From: RGIG3701 sp031553595 | GTDB lineage: Bacteria > Planctomycetota > Planctomycetia > Pirellulales > Thermoguttaceae | Reading direction: 5' to 3' | DNA: 64,000 nucleotides | Assembly (NCBI GenBank): GCA_031553595.1 | Contig: JAVBLI010000034.1 | Location: 1 to 64,000, forward strand | Shown here: positions 7,297 to 14,247 of the stretch, piece after piece | Position numbering within the stretch: position 1 is the first letter of the stretch | Layout of the letters: every line of letters begins with the position of its first letter | The notes under the pieces: generated by a model | The model's input: only the letters and a program-made list of their open reading frames with translations | Database searches by the model: none | Told to the model about the DNA's origin: nothing | Position numbers and translations under genes: made by a program

Positions 7297-8391
7297 ATGC
7301 ATTCTTCGGAAAAAACAGTCCGCGTGGCACTGGAACGGAATCCATATGACATTATCATCGGCGCGGACGTGCTGGCCGCAGCGCCGGCGTATGTGCGGCA
7401 GTGGTGCCCGGAAAGTGAGCACGCGGTGCTGATTACGGATGAAAATGTGGAGCCGCTTTATGGAATGGCGGTGGCGGAAGCGCTGGCGGAGGCCGGCGTG
7501 GAGGTGGACATGTGCGTCGTGCCCGCGGGTGAGGAGAGTAAGTGCGTGGAAATGGCGGACATGCTCTGGCAGCAGCTGATCGAAAGCGGCGCGGACAGAA
7601 AAACTGTGATCGTGGCCCTGGGCGGCGGCGTGGTCGGCGACCTGGCGGGGTTCGTGGCCGCCACGCTGAATCGCGGTGTGCCGTTCGTGCAAATTCCCAC
7701 CACGCTCCTGGCCCAGGTGGACAGCTCCGTCGGCGGGAAAGTCGGCATTAACATTCCCCAGGGGAAAAATCTCGTCGGCGCGTTTCTCCAGCCGCATGGC
7801 GTGCTGGTGGACATGAACACGCTGGCGACGCTCGATGATCGGCAGTACCGCGCGGGCCTGGCGGAAGTCGTGAAGTACGGCGTCATCCTGGATGCGGATT
7901 TTTTCGCGTACCTGGAGCGGAACGCGGACGCCCTGAACGCCCGGGACGCGGCGGTGCTGGCGCACGTCATCGCGAGGTGCTGCGCGCTGAAGGCCATGAT
8001 CGTCTGTGAAGATGAGCGGGAAACCACCGGGCGGCGGGCACTGCTGAATTACGGCCACACGTACGGCCACGCGGTAGAGACGCTTTCGGGGTATGGGCAT
8101 GTGCTGCATGGCGAGGCGGTGGGAATCGGGATGACGGCGGCCGTGCGGCTGGCGTGCGTGCTGGCGGAAACGCCGGAGCTGCGCGATTTGGAGGCCCGGC
8201 AACTTGCGTTATTAAAGACGCTGGGCATCCCGACGGACTTTCCGCCGCTGGATCCGGACGCGGTGCTGGACGCCATGCTCCACGACAAGAAAACGGTGGC
8301 GGGCGTGTGCCGATTTGTTTTGCCTCGGCGGCTGGGCGAGTGCGCTCTTCAGACGGTCGCGGATCGGGACGCGATGCGAGCGGTTTTTTAA
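7297..8391 (+). CDS. aroB: 3-dehydroquinate synthase
   Basis: 364 residues, the usual AroB length. Converts DAHP to 3-dehydroquinate, the second step of the shikimate pathway, with NAD and a divalent metal. Visible motifs: the NAD loop GGGVVGDLAGFVAATLNRG, IPTTLLAQVDSSVGGKVGIN, GKNLVGAF, AGLAEVVKYG with metal-binding glutamate, and LLNYGHTYGHAVE with metal-binding histidine. AAGGAG precedes the ATG. Third gene of the operon. Its stop overlaps by four bases the stop of the convergent PEP-CTERM gene. Confidence 0.95.
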   Translation: MHSSEKTVRVALERNPYDIIIGADVLAAAPAYVRQWCPESEHAVLITDENVEPLYGMAVAEALAEAGVEVDMCVVPAGEESKCVEMADMLWQQLIESGADRKTVIVALGGGVVGDLAGFVAATLNRGVPFVQIPTTLLAQVDSSVGGKVGINIPQGKNLVGAFLQPHGVLVDMNTLATLDDRQYRAGLAEVVKYGVILDADFFAYLERNADALNARDAAVLAHVIARCCALKAMIVCEDERETTGRRALLNYGHTYGHAVETLSGYGHVLHGEAVGIGMTAAVRLACVLAETPELRDLEARQLALLKTLGIPTDFPPLDPDAVLDAMLHDKKTVAGVCRFVLPRRLGECALQTVADRDAMRAVF

Positions 8392-10085
8392 TCCCGACTG
8401 AAAAATTTCCTGCGAAAACGCAGCAGAAACGCGCCGCCTGTGAGAAGCAGCGCCCACGTGCCCGGCTCCGGCGCCTCGAGGCTCATCAGGCGGATGTTCG
8501 TGCCGTGCGTTTGGTTGAACTCGGCCAGATCCCAGCCGAAATAAACAAAATCGTTTTCGCCAAAGAAAGAAGCGTCGGTGCCGACGGTGAACTGGTTCTG
8601 GCGATAAAACGAAACGCCCGGCCCGCCAGCCATCGTTTCGTTCAGGTAGGTTTCCAGAAGCAGGGAAATTTCCATGGAAAGGTTGTTGCCGCCATCCAGA
8701 AACGTGGCGACCGTGCCGGCATACGCGTCGGGCTTTTCCAGCTTGATCCATCCCATCTCCAGGCCGCCTTCGAAAATGTGCGTGGTGGGATAATTCCAGT
8801 GGTTCATGTTGTAGTGGCTGTCGTTGAAGGTGATCTGCACCGCCTTGCCATGCACAGAGCTGTTGACCACCGCGGCGGTGAACGGGCATGTCGGGTCGAC
8901 TACGAAGGTGCTGGCAAAGGCCGTGGCCTCGATGACGTTAAACGTTTTCTGTGTGACGCTCGAAAATCCGAAATCCGGCGCGATGGTATGCGTGCCGACG
9001 AGTCCGACGGTGCTGGTTCCCGTCACGTCGATTACGGAAACCACGTCGGAGTCGAGGTAAAAGTTGGTGGAAAATGCCAGACTATAGACCAACCGGCCTG
9101 TTTCGACAGTTACATCGGAACCGCGAACATTGAGTTGCATGTTTCTTGGGCCAAAGGCGCTGGTAGACGAGATAACATCTGCCGTGAGCCTGCCTCCGTC
9201 CTTGACCGTGACACTTCCTTTTCTTACAGCGCTGCTGTTTCTGGTCATGTTCAGCACGCCTGTTCCCCCGGGGGCAGTGATATTCCAGGCGGAACCAACG
9301 CCGGATATCACCACGTTTCCGTTGGAGGAATTACTGGTCGTATGGCTTGAGATAGCGGCCGATGTACTGTTGACCACCCCCCCGTCGGTGATATTCAAGT
9401 ATCCCGGATTACAATAGCCGACATGAATTTCCCGGGTGTCGAGGATAGAACCGACTCCGGTAACATTAATGATGCCCACGCCACCGTTAGATGCTGGCGT
9501 GAGAGGGGATATGATGGTCCATGCCGTACTTAACGTAGCATCCACCCTGCCGCCATCGAGAATATCAAGTACCCCCGTTCCATGACTGCCGATATTCACG
9601 CTCGCGGGGTAAGGGTTACCAAAGCTGTTGCTAAAAGTGGCCAGAGAGCCGGCGCCGGAAACCTGCATATAGCCGGAACCCGTGCTTGTCGCAATCAAAA
9701 CATCGGTAGCGGCTGCGGTTGTAAAGTGTGCACCGTCGAGGACATAAAACTCGCCTCGCCCGGTTCCGCCAACATAAAACTTGCTGCTGCTATCAACAAG
9801 CGTCAACGATGTGCCGACGCCGGAAAGTATCAGGACGCCTTTATTGTTAGCACTGTCCAGAGTAATGGTGTTCGCTTGGGCGGCACCCCGATCGATTCGA
9901 ACCAGACTGCCATTGGCATTGGTGATAGACACTGTGCTTGTGCTGTTGGGGGAACCTGATGGATTCCAATTCAGTGTGTTATACCAATCCGCATCTCCGC
10001 CCGCGCCAGTCCACGAGATGGCCGCGGCCTCGACCGAAACCGGGAACAGCAATATCAGCAGGGTAATGATCAGCTTCTTGAGCAT
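8388..10085 (-). CDS. PEP-CTERM surface protein with beta-helix repeats
   Basis: 565 residues. A signal peptide (MLKKLIITLLILLFPVSVEA) is followed by a Thr/Ser/Gly-rich region with repeated units of the type IGSHGTGVLDILDGGRV and GVGSILDTREIHVGY. The same repeat type fills the giant autotransporter at 17276-27346. The C-terminus is a PEP-CTERM sorting signal: EAPEPGTWALLLTGG, a hydrophobic stretch, then RFRRKFF. Proteins with this signal are normally processed by an exosortase, which is not in the window. Residues about 400-540 (HIFEGGLEMGWIKLEKPDAY...) form a non-repeat domain not recognised. No Shine-Dalgarno is visible. Confidence 0.85.
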   Translation of the reverse strand: MLKKLIITLLILLFPVSVEAAAISWTGAGGDADWYNTLNWNPSGSPNSTSTVSITNANGSLVRIDRGAAQANTITLDSANNKGVLILSGVGTSLTLVDSSSKFYVGGTGRGEFYVLDGAHFTTAAATDVLIATSTGSGYMQVSGAGSLATFSNSFGNPYPASVNIGSHGTGVLDILDGGRVDATLSTAWTIISPLTPASNGGVGIINVTGVGSILDTREIHVGYCNPGYLNITDGGVVNSTSAAISSHTTSNSSNGNVVISGVGSAWNITAPGGTGVLNMTRNSSAVRKGSVTVKDGGRLTADVISSTSAFGPRNMQLNVRGSDVTVETGRLVYSLAFSTNFYLDSDVVSVIDVTGTSTVGLVGTHTIAPDFGFSSVTQKTFNVIEATAFASTFVVDPTCPFTAAVVNSSVHGKAVQITFNDSHYNMNHWNYPTTHIFEGGLEMGWIKLEKPDAYAGTVATFLDGGNNLSMEISLLLETYLNETMAGGPGVSFYRQNQFTVGTDASFFGENDFVYFGWDLAEFNQTHGTNIRLMSLEAPEPGTWALLLTGGAFLLRFRRKFFSRD

Positions 10086-10570
10086 AAACGTTGCGCAAAC
10101 GGAAAAAGTACCTATGTATCAAAACAAATAATGGCAGGAGGACGAGTCACAAGAAGAGGAGACATACCCCCGGCACAAAACAAGCCAAAGGTTTCGTCAG
10201 CATTAATAAGCTTACGGAAACGCAAGCCAAATGTTCAAAAAATAATTAAAAATGGCAATATCAACAATCCGCAATCTCAACACATATTATTTATCCTATC
10301 CCAAAACGCCAACTTCGTCAAGCAGAAGGAAAGGGACTGATTCGCTTTTCCCACTCTTTGTTGTGAGCACTGAGAAACATCCGGAAAACTCGGCATCATC
10401 GATATACGCACGATGTGCAATTCAGCCCCTGACCTTCGGCATGTTCAGAAACGTTCGTTCGAGGGATATGCATGTTTTATCATGATAATTTCCCAAGGAT
10501 TTCAAATCCAAAGAAAATGTTACCGTTTTTTCATCTTGATTTTCTGTTCATGTAGGTTATACTGATTTCC
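10086..10570. other. Divergent intergenic region, AT-rich
   Basis: About 485 bases between the PEP-CTERM gene and the radical SAM gene. Base composition is clearly more AT-rich than the flanks. Short frames at 10131-10340 and 10252-10485 have no ribosome site or recognisable protein character. A promoter for the plus-strand gene is at its right end. Confidence 0.6.
10536..10563 (+). promoter_or_regulatory. Promoter candidate directly at the radical SAM start
   Basis: TTGATT at 10536-10541, a 16-base spacer and TATACT at 10558-10563. The predicted transcript start is about one base before the ATG at 10571, which would make the mRNA leaderless. Confidence 0.5.
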
Positions 10571-11740
10571 ATGAATGAAATCCAACAGGATATTTTTGAT
10601 GACGCCTTCCATTATCAGCCGCGACGCCCGGTGTGTTTCGATGTGCAACGAATCGTGCTGGCGAAAGGGTGGGATACGGACGATTTTCGCCGGAATCTGA
10701 CGGAAGCGGTTTGTCGGCTTTACCCTCATGCCCAGCGGCGAGAGTTATCCCAAACGGTGCATACGCGGGTGCCTGTACTGGGTGAGGAGAGTACGCATGA
10801 CACGCCGGACGCGCTGCGGCTGCATGAGGCCGGGAAGCGGACGTTGGTATTTGGCGAGCATCTTTCCAGCGTACGATTCAGCGACGAAACGGAAAACACC
10901 TGCCCGAATTACTGGCATTATTCGTTTTACGGATTTTGCCCGTATGGATGTGCGTACTGCTATTTGACGGGGACGCCGGGGGTGCGGTTCTCGCCGACGG
11001 TGAAGATTTTTTTGAATGTGCATCAGACGCTGGAAGCGATTCGGCGTATCGCGGCGGGGTTCACCGAGCCGACCACGTTTTATCACGGTAAATTGCAGGA
11101 TGCGCTGGCACTTGACCCGCTGACGGGCTACTCACAGCTGAGCGTACCGTTCTTCGCCCGGCAGAAATACGCCCGGCAAGTCATGCTCACCAAGTCGACG
11201 GACGTGGAGAATTTGTTGCCGCTGGAGCATGAAGGGCGAACGATTTTAAGTTGGACAGTAAACCTGCCGGAAATCTCGCGAGATTTTGAGCCACACACAC
11301 CAGCGGTAACGCAACGTATTGAGGCCATGAAGCGTGCGGCGGCGGCCGGTTATCCGGTGCGTGCAGTGCTAATGCCGATTATCCCTGTGGATGGATGGGT
11401 GGGGCGTTATGCGGAATTTTTGGAATCACTGGTGCGGGATGTGCCATTAGAGCGGCTGACCATCGGTGCGATCTGTTCTTACCCGTTCGCTGTTTCGCTG
11501 ATGAATCGGAAATTGGGTTGCAGAAATGCTGTCAATGAAAATCTATCACCTACAAACTCCCGGTATGACGACGGACGTCGGCGATACCCGTCCGACTTGC
11601 GAGCCAAAGCGTACCGCCATTTTTTTACCGCCATACGCCGCATTCAACAGGAACTTGAAATTGGGCTGTGTCTGGAAACGCGAACGATGCTTGACGAATT
11701 GGCGGATTTGAACCCCGGCAAATGCAACTGCGTCTGGTGA
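10571..11740 (+). CDS. Radical SAM protein of the spore photoproduct lyase family
   Basis: 389 residues. The iron-sulfur motif CPYGCAYCYL places cysteines at 123, 127 and 130 with the CX3CX2C spacing, preceded by YWHYSFYGF. Later segments resemble spore photoproduct lyase: LTKSTDVENLLPLEHEGRT, SWTVNLPEISRDFEPHTP and the run AGYPVRAVLMPIIPVDGW. The reference enzyme repairs the 5-thyminyl-5,6-dihydrothymine photoproduct with SAM and a 4Fe-4S cluster; homologues exist in non-sporulating bacteria with untested roles. The C-terminus ends in an unusual Cys pair, GKCNCVW. The gene appears somewhat more AT-rich than its neighbours and sits between the tRNA-Arg fragment and the intact tRNA-Arg, so transfer is possible. 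Confidence 0.8.
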   Translation: MNEIQQDIFDDAFHYQPRRPVCFDVQRIVLAKGWDTDDFRRNLTEAVCRLYPHAQRRELSQTVHTRVPVLGEESTHDTPDALRLHEAGKRTLVFGEHLSSVRFSDETENTCPNYWHYSFYGFCPYGCAYCYLTGTPGVRFSPTVKIFLNVHQTLEAIRRIAAGFTEPTTFYHGKLQDALALDPLTGYSQLSVPFFARQKYARQVMLTKSTDVENLLPLEHEGRTILSWTVNLPEISRDFEPHTPAVTQRIEAMKRAAAAGYPVRAVLMPIIPVDGWVGRYAEFLESLVRDVPLERLTIGAICSYPFAVSLMNRKLGCRNAVNENLSPTNSRYDDGRRRYPSDLRAKAYRHFFTAIRRIQQELEIGLCLETRTMLDELADLNPGKCNCVW

Positions 11741-11837
11741 ATTTTTTCATCATCCCCCCGGTCACTGCAATCCACCCATGCGACATGGCGTGTTTATGCC
11801 GAATCACTTCATGGAATCAGCCCGGGGCATAACGCAG

Positions 11838-11862
11838 AAAAGCCCGCAAAACACGGGCTTTT
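11838..11862 (-). terminator. Terminator downstream of tRNA-Arg
   Basis: A nine-pair perfect stem AAAAGCCCG / CGGGCTTTT with a seven-base loop, five bases past the tRNA 3' end on the minus strand. It is symmetrical and could also end the radical SAM transcript. Confidence 0.8.
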
Positions 11863-11867
11863 CTTAC

Positions 11868-11941
11868 TATCTCCGACAGGGTTCGAACCTGTAACCTTCG
11901 GCTCCGGAGGCCGACGCGCTATCCAATTGAGCCACGGAGAC
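11868..11941 (-). tRNA. tRNA-Arg (anticodon CCG)
   Basis: Seven-pair acceptor stem starting GTCTCCG and ending CGGAGAT with a G-U first pair, discriminator A, D loop AATTGGATA, anticodon stem TCGGC/GCCGA around CTCCGGA, and a T arm with GGTTCGAACC. The D stem has one mismatch (GCTC against GCGC). The 3' CCA is not encoded. Reads CGG codons. Confidence 0.92.
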
Positions 11942-12193
11942 ATTTATCTTTCGATTACACCATTTTAGCAGATTTTCTGCTCCGTAAAAGGGGGAGGGGC
12001 AGGGGGAGGAGGTTTACACGCGTGTTTCCGCCTCTTCGTCTCCACCACATTTTTCGATGGGAATTTTTATAAAAAACATACCATTCTCCGCTGTCCCCCT
12101 AAAAATGGTGGCGGGGATGCGTTATAATCGGAATAAAGAAGTATTTATTCAAAAACGCCGGGACAAAAAACTTTCTCCCAGGGAAATGTGAGC

Positions 12194-13447
12194 ATGAAAA
12201 ATGGAAAGCGTTTTCTGTCGGTTTTCGAGCGGGATGCGCGGTCTTTGCGTTTTCGCCGCAGCGCCGTGACGGCGGAGGGGGTGGGGTTTGCGCTGACCCT
12301 GGCGGTGATGCTTCTTCTTCTGACCGGACTGTGGTGGTTGATTTCGGTGCCGAGCGATTTCGTGGAAAGCGGGTGGAAAATGGTGGCCGTCATCTGCTGG
12401 AACGCCGTGCTGGCCCTGCCGCTGATCTTCACGGCGGCCCTGTTGTTATGGGCCGTTTTCGCGGTGGAAACCGGGACGCTGGATGAAGACGGCTTCCGGT
12501 ACGAGTTCCGCGTGCTGGTGCCCCTGCGGCGATTTGCGTTTCCGCTGGACGAGGTGATCTGTTTTCAGGTGATGCCGCCGGAGCTCAGCGGCGAGGAGGA
12601 TGAGGCGTGTCAGACACTGGCGGTGTGCACGGACCGCGGCTGTCTGATCGTGTTTCACGAGCTGGTGCCGCACTGGTTTGCGCAGAAACAGAAAACGCCC
12701 ACTGCGAAACTCATGCGGGCCACCCAGCCGGGAAGTGAAATTGGGATGCTGGCCGACGCGGCGAACCGGGTGCTGGCGGCGCTGAAAAATGTGGCCATAG
12801 GTGACGATTCTCCGGTGCGTGCCAAACTGGAACACCCGCCGCTGCGGACGCCGCTTCATCCCGGCGCTGGCGGAAAAGATTTGCCGCAGAAGCCGGACGG
12901 CAGTCGCTGGGAAATCGACATGCACGAAGAAGGGTCATCCTTCTGCCGGCCGTGCGAAATCTCCTCGCGGAAGTTGATGAAATATCTCATGTTCTTCCTC
13001 ATCACCGGTTACGGCGCCGCGGTGGCGATCACGGGCTGGATGGGCATTCCGTTCGCGCGAAATGAAAGTGAAACCGCCGTTCTCGCCGTCCTGGCGTGTG
13101 GCATGGGCATGTTTGCTGCGTTTTTTCTGGGCACCATCCTCTGGATGCTTTCCGCCCGACTCCGCCGGCAGTGTTTCGGCGTGAATCATGACACGTTTTA
13201 CCACGGCACCCGTGTCCTGGGGATGTTTTTCGGCACCCGCATCCCCCGCTCTGCGTGTGTGGAAATCGGAATCGACGACTGCCCGCAGACGCCGCCCGGC
13301 TCGCTGACGCAGTGCTGGCGAAAAATGATGCCGCCGCATTTCGTGCTGAAGTTTTTTGACGCCCACGGCACCGTGCTGATGGAAATCACCGGCCTGTCGC
13401 GCGCCGAAGCGCAGTGGTTCCATGACGACATTCTGAGGAATTATTGA
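12194..13447 (+). CDS. Membrane protein of unknown function, two similar halves
   Basis: 417 residues from ATG 12194 (AGGGAA at about 12179; a GTG at 12188 is the alternative start). Two hydrophobic pairs lie at about residues 30-95 and 260-320. Each is followed by a soluble beta-rich stretch: about 95-190 (ETGTLDEDGFRYEFRVLVPLRRFAFPLDEV) and about 325-417 (FGVNHDTFYHGTRVLGMFFGTRIPRS). The pattern of two transmembrane helices followed by a strand-rich domain recalls bacterial PH-like membrane proteins, but no family is recognised with confidence. A TATAAT at 12123-12128 lies upstream without a good -35. Followed after 55 bases by a DUF805 gene. Confidence 0.7.
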   Translation: MKNGKRFLSVFERDARSLRFRRSAVTAEGVGFALTLAVMLLLLTGLWWLISVPSDFVESGWKMVAVICWNAVLALPLIFTAALLLWAVFAVETGTLDEDGFRYEFRVLVPLRRFAFPLDEVICFQVMPPELSGEEDEACQTLAVCTDRGCLIVFHELVPHWFAQKQKTPTAKLMRATQPGSEIGMLADAANRVLAALKNVAIGDDSPVRAKLEHPPLRTPLHPGAGGKDLPQKPDGSRWEIDMHEEGSSFCRPCEISSRKLMKYLMFFLITGYGAAVAITGWMGIPFARNESETAVLAVLACGMGMFAAFFLGTILWMLSARLRRQCFGVNHDTFYHGTRVLGMFFGTRIPRSACVEIGIDDCPQTPPGSLTQCWRKMMPPHFVLKFFDAHGTVLMEITGLSRAEAQWFHDDILRNY

Positions 13448-13502
13448 CGCATGCCGTGTTTTCATTTTTCACATTCAAAGCGCATGGCACATGGTGGTGT
13501 AA

Positions 13503-13919
13503 ATGTTGAGTTTTGAGTTTCGTCGCTGGGTGGAGAAGTATAAATCGACCGTCTTTCGGCTGCGGGATTATCGTTCGTGGACGGGAAGTTCGGAGTATTC
13601 CACGCTGCTGATGGGGAATATTCTCGTCGGCCTAGCGTGCGGCCTTTCGCTGTGGCTTTTATGGAAACTGGCGGGAATTCTGGCGATGGTCTTGCCGACC
13701 GTGATGGGCGTGGTGCATTGGGTTCTGCTGGTGTTTACCATCGTGACGCTGCTACTGGTGGGCGGGTTTTTATATTTATCGACGCTGGCCGGGTGCATGC
13801 GGCGCCTGAACAGCCTTGGCGTTTCGCCATGGTGGATCGTGCTTTATTTTCTGCCGATTACCAGCGGAATTTTTGTCATTTGGCTGCTGTTTCCCCAAAA
13901 TTCATTTACGCAATCATGA
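13503..13919 (+). CDS. DUF805-like membrane protein
   Basis: 138 residues. RDYRSWTGSSEYSTLLMGNIL near the N-terminus and RRLNSLGVSPWWIVLYFLPITSG near the C-terminus match the DUF805 layout (a polar opening followed by hydrophobic segments, then an RRL...WW motif and a final hydrophobic segment). About four hydrophobic segments. Function unknown. Probably co-transcribed with the membrane protein at 12194. Confidence 0.7.
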   Translation: MLSFEFRRWVEKYKSTVFRLRDYRSWTGSSEYSTLLMGNILVGLACGLSLWLLWKLAGILAMVLPTVMGVVHWVLLVFTIVTLLLVGGFLYLSTLAGCMRRLNSLGVSPWWIVLYFLPITSGIFVIWLLFPQNSFTQS

Positions 13920-13942
13920 CTTCATAAGGAGGCGGATCCATT

Positions 13943-14105
13943 CCCCACAGGAAAACGGATATTTTCTTGTAAAATCTCGCCGTGTCTCCGTGCTGCCGTG
14001 TGAAATAAATGGCAGCGCATGTCCGCGTGCTGGGCGGGGTGATTTTTCGCTGTTTTCCCCATTTTTGCCGAAATATTTGCGGATACTTCGCCGTAACACC
14101 CGCCG
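13943..14105 (+). repeat. About 150-bp repeat, copy 2 (copy 1 at 1785-1936)
   Basis: Same blocks as copy 1 (AAATCTCGCCG, TTTTCCCCATTTTTG, GAAATATTTGCGG) in the same order and orientation relative to the downstream gene. Diverged at scattered positions and by small indels, so not a recent duplication. Confidence 0.8.
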
Positions 14106-14117
14106 CCCAGGGTATAC

Positions 14118-14146
14118 TCGACACGGTATGAATAATTGGGTATACT
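14118..14146 (+). promoter_or_regulatory. Promoter candidate for the glycosidase gene
   Basis: TCGACA at 14118-14123, a 17-base spacer and TATACT at 14141-14146. The expected start near 14153 leaves a leader of about 95 bases, the same as for the ketoacyl synthase gene behind copy 1 of the repeat. Confidence 0.5.
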
Positions 14147-14247
14147 GATTTCTGAGAATTTGGACGGGCGCAGAAAATCTGAATGCCTGGCAAGAGAAGC
14201 CACGGAATAAAACCATCATCCCTACCTCATTTATAAGGAATTCACAC

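Larger units (their letters stand above)
13920..14247. other. Gap with second copy of the 150-bp repeat and a promoter
   Basis: About 330 bases before the glycosidase gene. It consists of the repeat at 13943-14105, a promoter candidate at 14118-14146 and a leader of about 95 bases that ends in AAGGA before the ATG. Confidence 0.7.

Noticed and set aside
10131..10485. Small plus-strand genes in the AT-rich gap
   Set aside because: No ribosome site, no protein-like composition and overlapping frames.
5449..11941. A simple integrated island bounded by tRNA direct repeats
   Set aside because: The two copies are inverted relative to each other, there is no integrase, and aroB, a housekeeping gene, is inside.
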